From Hyphomicrobiales bacterium (GTDB lineage: Bacteria; Pseudomonadota; Alphaproteobacteria; Rhizobiales; Rhizobiaceae), in assembly GCA_900472295.1 (NCBI GenBank), contig UCIA01000007.1, forward strand, positions 127,686 through 191,685: 64,000 bases of DNA. Direction: 5' to 3'. Below the pieces are notes generated by a model. That model was not told the DNA's origin and did no database searches. It saw nothing but the letters and a program-made list of their open reading frames with translations. Shown in pieces: positions 41,167 through 50,357 of this stretch. The translations under genes and the position numbers were made by a program. Within the stretch, counting starts at the first letter, position 1, and every line of letters starts with the position of its first letter.

Positions 41167-44067
41167 TCAGAATGCATGAGCTAGGTGCCCCGAACCGGAG
41201 AACTCGACAGCCTCGCCGTCCCATGGGCGTGCTAGCGAAGCGATAAGGCCACCGGCGATCTGAAGATCGCGCGTGTCCGCTCCTTCCGTAAACTCGCTGA
41301 ATACTGGCAGCAGCATGTTGCGCGCGTCCCGCGGTCTCGATGCGTCGCGCCAGAGCCGCGCGAGATCGCTGGCCGCACGCAACCGCCATGACAGCGCGCC
41401 TGTCTCACGGGCGAGTTCCATCGAGGCGAGAAGAGCTGCTTGTGCATCATCAGTCCTGCCCTCGGCTCTGAGAATCGCGGCGCGAACCCGCAGGAGTTCC
41501 GGCGCGCACCATCGGTCGTTCTTCGCGCCGGCCCGGTCCAGCGCGGCTCCGATGGTGATCCCGGCTGCGTCAAGGCGACCCTGCCTCGCCTGCAGTTGGG
41601 CCAGCACGCCAAGATAATAGGGCAACCGGGCAAGGTGCCCGGTAGTGTGGAACTCGTCGATCGCCCGCTCTACACGCTCGATCTCCTCCGCCGACGCGCC
41701 TTCCTGCGCAGCGTTCAGCGCCGCGCGATAGAACATGGCGACCGGACGGCGGACATCGAAGCCGTGCCGGTTCGCGTGGTCGTCAAGCATAGCGACATAG
41801 CGGGCGCACTCCTCATGCCGTCCCGTCCAGTAAAACACCGGGCAGACCCAAGATAGTGCATTGCCGAGCGAGAGATGATGCTTGGTCGTCAGCGCGTAGT
41901 CGACGGTCGCGCGAGCGGTGGTCAGCGCGGTGTCGGGCGAGCCGGTCAGCCACTGGGCGTGCGACAGCAGGTTCGTCACATCGACTATCCTGTCAGACAA
42001 ATATCGCACGTGGTGGCGCAGGCGCTGCGAGTCATTGATGTCTCGTAGGTCGAGCTCGTGGCGGCGCTCGAAACGTTCGCGGACGTTCTGGAGCCGGCCA
42101 ATGAAGAGCTCGCCGATACCGAGCGCGACTTCGGCCTCGAGCACCGCGGAGGGTATTTCCGCCGCCGCGATCGAGGCGAATTCTTCCAGCGTGCGGAGTG
42201 CGACGTCGTTCTCGCCGTTGAACAGCTGGAACACTCCGATCAGCCTAAGGCATCGGACGTGACAATCGATGTCGCCGATCTCGATCGCGATCTCAAGGGC
42301 CCGTCGCATGGCGTCAACCGCCGAGGGCAGGAGACCCTTCGTGAACATTGTCGCGCCGCCCAGCCAGACCTTGAGCTGCATCTCGAAGGACGTTCCCGCA
42401 AGCCCGGCCGGTTCCAACTCGTCGACTGCCTCCGAAACGTGGGTGCGACATTCCTCGGTCAGTGAGAGATGGTTCCACAACAGAAGTCCCGCGACAGTCA
42501 GCCGAATGCGAAGAGGCCGGTTGGCAGTGTCTCCGGCCCAGACGAGCGCGCCGCGCAAATCGTCGATTAGGCGCCCGTAAGTGGTTCCCCATTCGCCTGC
42601 CGAGCGTTGCGCCCACTCGTTCGCAGCCCTTTCGAGCACCTTAAGTACATGTTCCGCGTGACGCTGCCGCGCCGTCGCATATTCGCCACTGGCACCCAGG
42701 CGCTCAAGACTGTAGGCGCGCATGCTCTCGAGAAGCCGGAGGGCAGTGCCGTCGGAATTAAGATCCGTTGCAAGCAGCGATTTTGCGGTGAGCTCCGCCA
42801 GCGCGTCGGCCGCATCGCCGGGAGCCATGTTCGAAATCGCCGAAGCATCATCGACGCTGAAGACGCCAGCGAAGACGGAAACTGCGCGCAGGAGCGTCGC
42901 CTCGCGTTCCGTCAGCAGGCTGTAGCTCCAGTCCAGTGTCTCCATCAGCGTGCGGTGCCGTGCCGGTCCGGCCCGGCGCCCCACCAGCAGGCGGAACCGA
43001 TCGTCGATCTGCCCTAGCAGGCCGCCGACTCCGAATGGGTTGATGCGCGCCGCGGCCAGTTCGATCGCCAGTGCGAGCCCGTCGAGCCGCCGGCACAGCT
43101 CGGCTGCCGCCGGAGCGTCAGCATCGGTGAGTTCGAACTGCTCGAAGCTCTCTTTGGCCCGCTCCACGAAGAGCTGGATAGCGGGGAAGGTCAGCGCTTC
43201 CTCGGCGCCCGGGTGAGCCGAGGGCGTGGGAGTTCCTAGCCCCGGCAGCCGGCGCACGCGCTCTCCCTTGGCGCGAAGCGGCTCTCTGCTGGTGACGAGT
43301 ATCTTAACGCCCGCTGCGCTCGCCAGGATCAGGTCCGCGCAATGGGCCGCCGCCTCGATGATGTGCTCGCAACTGTCGAGCACTATCAGCATCTCTCGGT
43401 CCCGCAAATGCTCGCGCAATGTAGCCAGCGCGTCCGCGGAGTGCACGGCCAAGCCAATCGCCATCGCTATTGCGTTGGCCGCAAGCGCCGGGTCCCTCAG
43501 TAGCGCGAAATCGACGAGCCAGACGCCGTCAGGGTATCCAGGAACAAGGCTCTCCGCGACGGCAAGCGCGACGGTAGTCTTTCCGATGCCGCCGGCGCCC
43601 ACGACAGACACGAGCCGACACTCATCCAAATCGCATTGAATGGCATCTATGGCAGCCGCGCGCCCGAAGATGCGCGTTGTTGTTACCGGTAGGTTATGGC
43701 TGCGTTTCACTGCCAATGCCGGAGCAAGCGTGGAATCGGTAAGTTCAATAGCCTCAACAGAGGCAATGAATCGGTAGCCCCGACCGGTCACTGTCGCGAT
43801 ATAACCTGGCGCGTCCTGTCCGTCGCCGAGCGTGCGTCTTAGGGCCAACACATTGACCTTGAGGTTCGCTTCGTCGACGTACGTGCTCGGCCAAACTCGA
43901 GCCATCAGCTCAGCCTTTGTCAGAATTTCGCCCGGACGCTCGACAAGGGCAGTTAGCAAATCGAGAGCTCGACCGCCTATTCGAACGGGAGAGTCCTCAC
44001 GCTGCAGCGACTGACGCTCTGGTATCAGTGTGAAGGGTCCGAAGATGAATTTCCGCGGCGCATTCAT
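41167..44067 (-). CDS. Winged-helix STAND regulator (966 aa)
   Basis: The protein starts (ATG 44067) with an OmpR/PhoB-type winged helix (about 1-95: FGPFTLIPERQSLQRED, GGRALDLLTALVERPGEILTKAELMARVWP, LKVNVLALRRTLGDG...ATVTGRGYRF) and is followed by an NB-ARC/STAND ATPase with Walker A VVGAGGIGKTTVAL, Walker B MLIVLDSCEH and ILVTSREPLR. The C-terminal half is TPR-like helical repeats. This is the common rhizobial plan of an ATP-dependent transcription switch whose helical repeats sense a ligand or partner, like MalT/AfsR relatives. It is convergent with the cupin, 12 bp apart, and may regulate the adjacent stress genes. Frame extends upstream to 44112, but the ATG at 44067 begins the domain. 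Confidence 0.85.
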   Translation of the reverse strand: MNAPRKFIFGPFTLIPERQSLQREDSPVRIGGRALDLLTALVERPGEILTKAELMARVWPSTYVDEANLKVNVLALRRTLGDGQDAPGYIATVTGRGYRFIASVEAIELTDSTLAPALAVKRSHNLPVTTTRIFGRAAAIDAIQCDLDECRLVSVVGAGGIGKTTVALAVAESLVPGYPDGVWLVDFALLRDPALAANAIAMAIGLAVHSADALATLREHLRDREMLIVLDSCEHIIEAAAHCADLILASAAGVKILVTSREPLRAKGERVRRLPGLGTPTPSAHPGAEEALTFPAIQLFVERAKESFEQFELTDADAPAAAELCRRLDGLALAIELAAARINPFGVGGLLGQIDDRFRLLVGRRAGPARHRTLMETLDWSYSLLTEREATLLRAVSVFAGVFSVDDASAISNMAPGDAADALAELTAKSLLATDLNSDGTALRLLESMRAYSLERLGASGEYATARQRHAEHVLKVLERAANEWAQRSAGEWGTTYGRLIDDLRGALVWAGDTANRPLRIRLTVAGLLLWNHLSLTEECRTHVSEAVDELEPAGLAGTSFEMQLKVWLGGATMFTKGLLPSAVDAMRRALEIAIEIGDIDCHVRCLRLIGVFQLFNGENDVALRTLEEFASIAAAEIPSAVLEAEVALGIGELFIGRLQNVRERFERRHELDLRDINDSQRLRHHVRYLSDRIVDVTNLLSHAQWLTGSPDTALTTARATVDYALTTKHHLSLGNALSWVCPVFYWTGRHEECARYVAMLDDHANRHGFDVRRPVAMFYRAALNAAQEGASAEEIERVERAIDEFHTTGHLARLPYYLGVLAQLQARQGRLDAAGITIGAALDRAGAKNDRWCAPELLRVRAAILRAEGRTDDAQAALLASMELARETGALSWRLRAASDLARLWRDASRPRDARNMLLPVFSEFTEGADTRDLQIAGGLIASLARPWDGEAVEFSGSGHLAHAF

Positions 44068-44497
44068 GTGCAGCTTCGTCAGCCCTTCGCGTCTCTGCCC
44101 ATCACTATACACCGGCGACCAGCTTCGCCAAGCCGAAGACGATCAATGGATTGAACAGCTTGACAAAGGCACAAACTAGCTTCCCCACGATATATCCTAA
44201 AAGGTTCACCCCTATCTACGTCGGCGGCATTTGCACCTGGAACCACTTATATTGGGTCGCCAGGTAAGAGCGGCTGAAAACGGACGCTCTGCTTTCGGCC
44301 CCATTGCGAACATTTTGAGGTAGCGGTCTCCTGCTATCATTTGACCAATAAGATCAATTGGTTATACGGACATCCGCTACCGTTATCCATACTGGTTGCT
44401 TTCACTCGCATCCGGCACACGAACCCGCCAATCGGCCCCCGTGCAGACAAACGAGGCTCGGCACCGGCGCCCTACTCGGCAGCCATGGCTGGTCGCA

Positions 44498-44802
44498 TTT
44501 TCGTTGGTGGAGCCTGCCTATACCCGCACGTCATTCGACGACAATCTCGCCGCCCCCGATCAGTTGCTGATATCTATGACTCCGCGCGCGCCGGCATGAC
44601 TGGAGCGGTGCGGAAAGCGATGGAAAAAGACGACGCGCCCGAAGTGGTTGCCAAGACCGTTTTGGCCGCCGCGATAGGTCCCGCTCCGAAGAAACGCTAT
44701 GCGGCGGGAAAAATGGCGCGCCAGGTCAGTTTCCTGCGCCGTTTCGTCCCCGCATTCGCATTCGACAAAAGCCTGCGAAAGCAGCTCGGGCTGCCGGTCT
44801 GA
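44498..44802 (+). pseudogene. Remnant of a short-chain dehydrogenase
   Basis: The segment VEPAYTRTSFDDNLAAPDQLL in one frame and DIYDSARAGMTGAVRKAMEKDDAPEVVAKTVLAAA in the next continue as the C-terminal part of an SDR-type oxidoreductase, ending at the stop at 44802 (FDKSLRKQLGLPV). A frameshift lies near 44567-44575. The N-terminal Rossmann half is missing. Therefore a decayed fragment, not a functional enzyme. Confidence 0.65.
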
Positions 44803-45024
44803 CGATTTCCCGTTGGGGAAGACGGCCCCGCCGATAAGGGCACAAACTTGCCCTTCACCTCGATCTCGGGGTGCAAATCGACGCTCACGGTTGCGAAACG
44901 TCGACGGCAATCGGTTTTGCACCAGCGACAGTTTCATCGCTCAGCCGCGAACGCGCATTCTGATTTCTGGCTGAGATAATGTATCAAGGCTGCTCAATGG
45001 ACGGATTCGGCCGCGGGCAAGCGA

Positions 45025-45726
45025 ATGGCTAGGGAAGGCTCGATCAATCTCACCCAGGGCGCGTATGAGGATCTGCGCGCCGACCTTTTGTCCTGCCGGA
45101 TCGCGCCGGGCAGCCGGCTCAAGGTCCAGGAACTCTGCGACAGGCTGTCCGTCAGCCTCGGCGCCATCCGTGAGGCGTTGTCGCGGCTGACCTCCGAAGG
45201 CCTTGTCGTCGCCGAGCCGCAGCGCGGCTTTCGCGCCGCCCCGATCTCGGCCGAGGATCTGCTCGACCTCACCAAGACGCGCATCCAGATCGAGACGCTG
45301 TGCATCCGCCGCGCCATCGAGGTTGGCGATGTCGCCTGGGAATCGCAGCTGGTCGCCGCACTCCACCGGCTGTCGCGCACGCCCGAGCACACGCCGGATG
45401 ATCCCGTGCATTCGAGCGACGAATGGGCGACCGCACACGCAGCCTTCCACAAGGCGCTGGTTGCCGGCTGCGACAGCCACTGGCTGCTGCGCCTGCGCGA
45501 CCAGCTTTACGACCAGAGCGAACGCTACCGCCGCCGCTCGGTCTCGCTGGCGCCAAAGGCGCGCAACATCATCAAGGAACATCAGGACCTCGCCGCTGCC
45601 GTGCTCGACCGCAATGCCGGGAAGGCCTGCGAATTGCTGGCGGCGCATCTGGCTGTCACCACCGACATCCTGCTGGCCGCCGAGGCCTCCGATCTTGCTG
45701 CGCCAAAGAAGAGGGTGCGGGCCTAG
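45025..45726 (+). CDS. GntR-family regulator (FCD subfamily)
   Basis: The 233-aa protein has an N-terminal winged helix (YEDLRADLLSCRIAPGSRLKVQELCDRLSVSLGAIREALSRLTSEGLVVAEPQRGFRA) and a FadR C-terminal ligand-binding domain (about 80-220: LTKTRIQIETLCIRRAIE, HAAFHKALVAGCDSHWLLRL with metal/ligand His/Asp). FadR-type regulators sense organic acids, e.g. citrate, gluconate or succinate analogues, and usually repress adjacent catabolic genes. No intact catabolic gene is next to it, only fragments. A probable terminator follows. ATG at 45025 gives the normal 230-aa length. Confidence 0.88.
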   Translation: MAREGSINLTQGAYEDLRADLLSCRIAPGSRLKVQELCDRLSVSLGAIREALSRLTSEGLVVAEPQRGFRAAPISAEDLLDLTKTRIQIETLCIRRAIEVGDVAWESQLVAALHRLSRTPEHTPDDPVHSSDEWATAHAAFHKALVAGCDSHWLLRLRDQLYDQSERYRRRSVSLAPKARNIIKEHQDLAAAVLDRNAGKACELLAAHLAVTTDILLAAEASDLAAPKKRVRA

Positions 45727-45760
45727 CGTTTCATCAAGGTCTCCTTGGACAGGAAACAAC

Positions 45761-45785
45761 GACGCCCTTCGCAGGGCGGCGTTTT
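45761..45785 (+). terminator. Probable terminator after the GntR gene
   Basis: CGCCCT (45763-45768), loop TCGC, AGGGCG (45773-45778), then GCGTTTT. It lies about 40 bp after the GntR stop. Confidence 0.6.
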
Positions 45786-45796
45786 GCATCGTGGGC

Positions 45797-46000
45797 CTAC
45801 TGTCGCAGATTGGTCCAGATCCGGTCATAGGCGCGGATCGTCTTCTCATCGCAGGACGGTGCGAACGTGATCTTCAGGTCCACGGGCGGATTGAACTCCG
45901 GCGAGCCGCCAATGGCAGGCGCCAGGAACTTGTTCGATCCGGCGATCGCGCTCTGGTAGCCTGTGTGTTTCTGCTGCAGCGCGATGTTTTCGGGATCCTC
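45797..46000 (-). pseudogene. C-terminal fragment of a polyamine-type ABC substrate-binding protein
   Basis: On the minus strand, translation leading into the TAG at 45797-45799 gives NIALQQKHTGYQSAIAGSN, then PEFNPPVDLKITFAPSCD and the end AYDRIWTNLRQ. This looks like the last 65 residues of a PotD/PotF-type periplasmic binding protein. There is no N-terminal part; the right boundary near 46000 is approximate. Pseudogene fragment. Confidence 0.5.
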
Positions 46001-46117
46001 ATCGTCGATGCCGCCGGTCGGCCGCTGCTGTCCTCGACCATCCGCTACGCCGGCGACCGCTATCGCCTGCGCACCTCATTTTCGCGCACAGGCAGGCCCA
46101 CCGGCCGCAATCCCTGA
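46000..46117 (+). pseudogene. C-terminal fragment of a UTRA-domain regulator
   Basis: In one plus-strand frame VFGILIVDAAGRPLLSSTIRYAGDRYRLRTSF ends at 46117. The DAAGRPLL...YAGDRYRL block is the C-terminal part of the UTRA ligand domain of HutC-type GntR regulators. No HTH part remains. Left boundary is approximate. Confidence 0.45.
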
Positions 46118-46153
46118 AAACAAAATCAGCAGCAGACCTCGCGGCTTGCCGCC

Positions 46154-46585
46154 CTATTGAGCCGATGCAACGACACACACTGCGGAAACAGCCGCCATGC
46201 TGCGGCAGAGAGCTGCCTGGTCGAGGCGCGGGTCTTCTACCAGCGCCTGCGCATTTGCAGTGAAGCTCATGAACAAGACCGGCAGTGGCGCCCCGCCGCC
46301 GCGGACATCGGCATTCCGCGCAACGATGCTGGCGGCGCCGTCGGTCGGCGGCACCGCATAGGTTAGCAACACCAGGAGATCGGGGCCGACATAGGTCAGA
46401 TCGTAGTTGGCCGAGATGGCCAGGCTGCCCTGCGCGATGGCGTAGCTGCCGGGCTCGCTTGCCGAGCCTACGACACGCGCCGGGCGCGAACGAACCAGGG
46501 CGATTCCAGGAAAAGTGTGAAACGTTTTTTCAGGGAAAAGCGCGTCGCGCTTTCCCCGAGCAATAGCCTCAAAAATCAAGGACAT
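46154..46585 (-). pseudogene. Possible gene fragment fused to an intergenic repeat
   Basis: A 143-codon minus-strand frame. Its first ~33 residues (GKRDALFPEKTFHTFPGIALVRS) translate the rhizobial intergenic repeat at 46495-46600; the rest (SYAIAQGSLAISANYDLTYVGPDLLVLLTYAVPP) has protein-like character with no family I recognise. I regard it as a remnant or unknown small protein. Confidence 0.35.
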
Positions 46586-46600
46586 GGATCAGTTTCAACG
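46495..46600. repeat. Rhizobial intergenic repeat-like sequence
   Basis: The stretch from GGCGATTCCAGGAAAAGTGT onward, through GTGAAACGTTTTTTC, resembles from memory a short sequence found many times in Mesorhizobium/Rhizobium intergenic regions. Only one copy is in this window, so the repeat claim is from memory. Confidence 0.4.
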
Positions 46601-46724
46601 TGTCTGTGGAACGATTGATCGCTCTAGGCCTTTTGTCCGGGTTGGCATGGCTGGACACCGGCGGCTAAGGCTGGAAATGTGATTGCGTCTTCATTGCCGG
46701 GGGGCTGGCCGGAGGACGAGGAGG

Positions 46725-47585
46725 ATGGCGCTGAATTTCGAAGATATTGCCGGCCATCCGGCGCTGCATCGTTACGTCGAGGCGCAATCGAAGGCGCTGC
46801 TGCACATCTATGAAACGAGCCCGCGCCTGGCCGCCGTGTTCGCCACGCAACAGCGTTGGCTGCTGGCCCACACCGGCCTTGCCTTGCATTTCGCCCGCGA
46901 CCCGCGCGATCCCCGCACGGAAATGACCCTCGCCCGCTTCATCGATGCCGTGCTTCACTATTCCGTCGCCAGCCGCAACACGGCCGAAGCCTTCATCAAG
47001 GAGATGCTGCACTATCACATCATCGAATATTTGCCGCACACCGGTGACGGGCGCGCCCACCCCTTTCAGGTGACCGCGGCGACGCTGAAGGAATTCGATG
47101 GCTGGGTGGTTGCGCATCTGCGCACACTCGACGGCCTCGATGGCGGCAACCGCCTCACCGTGTTTCTCGAGCAGCACGACATGATTGCCAGGCTGCAGCC
47201 GCTGGTGGCGGAAGGCCTGCTTTCCTCCAATCCGGTGCGCGAACCCAAGCAGACCTTTTCGCTGTTCATCTGGCTCAACAATGGCGGCATCGTCATGGAT
47301 TGGCTGATGTCCGGCATCGATCCCGATAATGCCGGCCTCGACCGGATTCCGACCAGCGTGGTTTCGATCAGCGAATTCGCCAGCTGGCTCAAGCTGTCGC
47401 GCACCCATCTGGCGCGCAAACTGCGTGATGCCGAAAAGCTCGGCAGCGTCGGCTGGATGGGCAAGCGCGGGCATTCGGTGATGTGGGTTTCGAACAGCTT
47501 CTACCAGGAATACATGACCGTTCAAGCCGCCAAGCTTGCCGTCATCGACGCCGCTTTCGAGGCCTGCAACCCGACGCGTGGGTAG
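46725..47585 (+). CDS. DNA-binding-type protein, tandem paralogue 1
   Basis: The 286-aa product (ATG 46725, preceded by GAGGAG) is a soluble helical protein. Its C-terminal part contains a helix-turn-helix: SISEFASWLKLSRTHLARKLRDAEKLGSVGWMGKRGHSVMWVS. The N-terminal two thirds (e.g. FATQQRWLLAHTGLALHF, AEAFIKEMLHY) is unfamiliar and may be a ligand or partner domain. It is followed by a clearly related paralogue; the two proteins are well over half identical by eye and highest in the KQTFSLF-WLNNGG and C-terminal blocks. The ~100 bp upstream of each gene are similar too, so the duplication included the control region. A transcription-regulator role is likely. Confidence 0.7.
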   Translation: MALNFEDIAGHPALHRYVEAQSKALLHIYETSPRLAAVFATQQRWLLAHTGLALHFARDPRDPRTEMTLARFIDAVLHYSVASRNTAEAFIKEMLHYHIIEYLPHTGDGRAHPFQVTAATLKEFDGWVVAHLRTLDGLDGGNRLTVFLEQHDMIARLQPLVAEGLLSSNPVREPKQTFSLFIWLNNGGIVMDWLMSGIDPDNAGLDRIPTSVVSISEFASWLKLSRTHLARKLRDAEKLGSVGWMGKRGHSVMWVSNSFYQEYMTVQAAKLAVIDAAFEACNPTRG

Positions 47586-47702
47586 ACTGAACGGCGCCCT
47601 CGCCCGACCGGATGCATACATCTGGACACGAGCGGCCAAGCCTGAAAATGTGACGGCGTGGCTTGGCACTGGGAATGCCAAGCTGAGGCGTTGGGGGAGA
47701 TA

Positions 47703-48584
47703 GTGCTCAATCTGGAAGACATTGCCGGTCACCCGGCTCTGCATCGCTGTGTCCGGGCACAGGCGCAGGCGATGTTCGAGGCCTTTCAGGCCGACCCGCG
47801 CCGCTCTTCGGTGTTCGCCACCCAGCAGCGTTGGCTGATGGCGCATATCGGCCTTGCCTTGCATTTCAGGCGCGACCCGACCGACTATCGCCGGGAGATG
47901 ACGACATCGCGCTTCCTCGACGTCATTGGCCAGCACGCCGTTGCCAGCCGCAACACGGCCGACGCCTTCATCAAGGAGATGCTGCACTATAATTTCATCG
48001 AATATCAGCCCAGCGGCGAGGACGGCCGCATCCGCCCCCTGCAGCCGAGCGCGGACTCGCTGGAGGCAGTCACCGGCTGGGTTCTTGTCCATCTGCAGAC
48101 GCTGGACAGTCTGGACGGCGGCAACCGGCTGGCGACTTACCTCGCACGGCCCGACGTGCTTGCCGGGGTGCAGCCGCTGGTGGCCGACGGCCTGCTGTCG
48201 TCAAATCCGGTGCGCGAGCCCAAACAGACCTTCTCGCTGTTCACCTGGCTCAACAATGGCGGCGTGGTCATGGACTGGCTGATCTCGGGCGTCGATCCCG
48301 ACCATGCCGGGCTGGAGCGGATCCCAACCGGCGTGGTGTCGATCGGCGACTTCGCCAACTGGCTCAAGCTCTCGCGCACTCACCTCGCCCGCAAATTGCG
48401 CGACGCCGAAAATCTCGGCAGCGTCGGTTGGATGGGCCAGCGCGGGCATTCGGTGATGTGGATCTCGAACAGCTTCTACCAGGAATATATGAGCGCGCAG
48501 GCCGTCAAGCTCGCCATCATCGATGCCGCTTTTGCGGCATCGTTTCCGTCATCCGCAAGCGGGACGATCCAGGCAGAACGATAG
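47703..48584 (+). CDS. DNA-binding-type protein, tandem paralogue 2
   Basis: The 293-aa product starts with GTG at 47703 (LNLEDIAGHPALHR, GGGGGAGAT just upstream), aligned with MALNFEDIAG of the first copy. All main blocks are shared with paralogue 1, including the C-terminal HTH (SIGDFANWLKLSRTHLARKLRDAENLGSVGWMGQRG), but the middle (residues about 30-120) has diverged. It carries a short C-terminal extension. The two genes are 117 bp apart and probably arose by a local duplication of about 980 bp. Function as for copy 1; not recognised as a named family. Confidence 0.7.
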   Translation: MLNLEDIAGHPALHRCVRAQAQAMFEAFQADPRRSSVFATQQRWLMAHIGLALHFRRDPTDYRREMTTSRFLDVIGQHAVASRNTADAFIKEMLHYNFIEYQPSGEDGRIRPLQPSADSLEAVTGWVLVHLQTLDSLDGGNRLATYLARPDVLAGVQPLVADGLLSSNPVREPKQTFSLFTWLNNGGVVMDWLISGVDPDHAGLERIPTGVVSIGDFANWLKLSRTHLARKLRDAENLGSVGWMGQRGHSVMWISNSFYQEYMSAQAVKLAIIDAAFAASFPSSASGTIQAER

Positions 48585-48615
48585 CGATCCACCCCGACTG
48601 AATCGGGATGGATCG
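48585..48615. terminator. Hairpin between convergent genes
   Basis: Arms 48585-48597 and 48603-48615 match over 13 bp with one mismatch, loop CTGAA. There is no clear T-run after it, so it may be a rho-independent terminator of weak type or another RNA structure between the convergent paralogue and dehydrogenase genes. Confidence 0.5.
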
Positions 48616-48642
48616 ATTGGTCAGGGAAGCCGGCGCAGCGCC

Positions 48643-50157
48643 TCAGTCGATGTCGAACGACACGCCCTGCGCCAGCGGCAGCGCCTTGGAATAGTTCACC
48701 GTGTTGGTGGCGCGGCGCATATAGGCCTTCCAGGCATCCGAACCGCTCTCGCGACCACCGCCGGTCTCCTTCTCGCCGCCGAAGGCGCCGCCGATTTCGG
48801 CGCCCGAGGTGCCGATGTTGACGTTGGCGATGCCGCAGTCGGAACCGTCGACGCCGAGGAAGCGCTCGGATTCCTGCAGGTCGCGGGTGAAGATCGACGA
48901 CGACAGTCCGGCGCCGACCGCATTGTGCTCGTCGAGCACGGCGTCGAAATCGGAATATTTCATCACATAGAGGATCGGCGCGAAGGTCTCTTCAGTGACA
49001 GGAGCCACCTGCTTCGGCATCTCGACCAGCGCCGGATGCACGTAATAGGCATCGGGATGGCCGTTCTCGACCCGCGAGCCGCCGGTCAGCTTGCCGCCAT
49101 GGGCGGTGGCTTCCTTCAGAGCTTTCTGCATGGCGTCGAATGCCGCCTTGTCGATCAGCGGACCGACCAGCGAGGAGGTCTCCAGCGGATTGCCGACCGA
49201 GACACTCTCGTAAGCCTTCTTGAGACGTGGAACCAGGGCGTCGTAGACGCTCTCATGCACGAACAGGCGCCGCAGCGTCGTGCAGCGCTGGCCAGCAGTG
49301 CCCATGGCGCCAAAGGCTATGGCGCGCAGCGCCATGTCGAGATCGGCGGTCGGGCAGACGATGCCGGCGTTGTTGCCGCCGAGTTCCAGCACGGCACGGG
49401 CAAAGCGCTTGGCCAGCCGCGGGCCGACATCCCGGCCCATACGGGTCGAGCCGGTCGCCGAAACCAGCGGCACCTTGGGGTGGTCAACCATGATCTCGCC
49501 GACGGCGCGGTCGCCGATCAGCACCGGCGCCAACCCTTGCGGCGCGTCAGTGCCGAAGCGCTTGACGGCGCGGGCAAAAATCGCCTCGCAGGCGAGCGCC
49601 GTCAGCGGCGTCTTTTCCGACGGCTTCCACACCACGGCGTCGCCGCAGACCAGCGCCAGTGCCGCATTCCACGACCACACCGCGACCGGAAAATTGAAGG
49701 CCGAGATGACACCGACGACACCGAGCGGGTGCCATGTCTCCATCATGCGATGGCCCGGGCGTTCGGTGGCGATGGTGAGACCGTACAATTGCCGTGAAAG
49801 ACCGACGGCGAAATCGCAGATGTCGATCATTTCCTGCACTTCGCCCAGCCCTTCGGACGGTATCTTGCCGACTTCGATCGACACCAGCCGGCCGAGTTCG
49901 GTCTTGTGGGCGCGCAACTCCTCGCCGAGCAGCCGCACCAGTTCGCCGCGCCGGGGACCTGGCACCATCCGCCAAGACTGGAATGCCTTGTGCGCGGCAT
50001 CGATGGCTTTAGCAGCATCGGCCGGTGAAATCGTCTTCAGCGCCGCGATCTGTTCGCCCGTCACCGGGCTGCGCACGATGAGGTCGCCACCGGTCAGCGC
50101 GCCCTTGGCCACGCCCAGTTTCGCTAGAAGGTCTGCCGTTTCCGTCACTATCGTCAT
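48643..50157 (-). CDS. amaB: Aldehyde dehydrogenase, ALDH7 family (AmaB-like)
   Basis: The 504-aa enzyme has FNFPVAVWSWNAALALVCGDAVVWKPSEKTPLTA, VSATGSTRMGRDVGP (NAD+ Rossmann segment), LELGGNNAGI with the general-base Glu, the catalytic Cys in GTAGQRCTTLRRLF and the C-terminal GRESGSDAWKAYMRRATNTVNYS. The RRATNTVNYS end and overall pattern are those of the ALDH7/antiquitin group, which oxidises alpha-aminoadipate semialdehyde (piperideine-6-carboxylate) to alpha-aminoadipate in lysine catabolism. The glutaryl-CoA dehydrogenase further right is the lower part of the same pathway, though 12 kb away. Substrate is inferred from the family. Confidence 0.85.
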   Translation of the reverse strand: MTIVTETADLLAKLGVAKGALTGGDLIVRSPVTGEQIAALKTISPADAAKAIDAAHKAFQSWRMVPGPRRGELVRLLGEELRAHKTELGRLVSIEVGKIPSEGLGEVQEMIDICDFAVGLSRQLYGLTIATERPGHRMMETWHPLGVVGVISAFNFPVAVWSWNAALALVCGDAVVWKPSEKTPLTALACEAIFARAVKRFGTDAPQGLAPVLIGDRAVGEIMVDHPKVPLVSATGSTRMGRDVGPRLAKRFARAVLELGGNNAGIVCPTADLDMALRAIAFGAMGTAGQRCTTLRRLFVHESVYDALVPRLKKAYESVSVGNPLETSSLVGPLIDKAAFDAMQKALKEATAHGGKLTGGSRVENGHPDAYYVHPALVEMPKQVAPVTEETFAPILYVMKYSDFDAVLDEHNAVGAGLSSSIFTRDLQESERFLGVDGSDCGIANVNIGTSGAEIGGAFGGEKETGGGRESGSDAWKAYMRRATNTVNYSKALPLAQGVSFDID

Positions 50158-50357
50158 TTTTCTCCCTTTCAGATCCGCTCGCCATCATAGGGCAGCGGTC
50201 GAGCCTTTGCGCCACGTCGCCCGCGTGCCGCAGGCACGTCAGGCGCTGTCATGGCGTGGCATTACTCGTTTCAGGGAAGAATCGCCACCCCGGCATGGTC
50301 CAAGCCCAAGCTGCACGATTGAGCCAGGCACGATTGAGTCAGACAGGAAGGCTGCGC

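Noticed and set aside
45203..46117. 304-codon plus-strand frame
   Set aside because: First two thirds is a shadow of the GntR gene; only its last ~40 codons look like a UTRA fragment.
46665..48092. 475-codon minus-strand frame
   Set aside because: Shadow of the two tandem paralogues; the repeated pattern it shows only mirrors their duplication.
48523..49797. 424-codon plus-strand frame
   Set aside because: Shadow of the ALDH7 gene, which has catalytic Cys and Glu on the minus strand.
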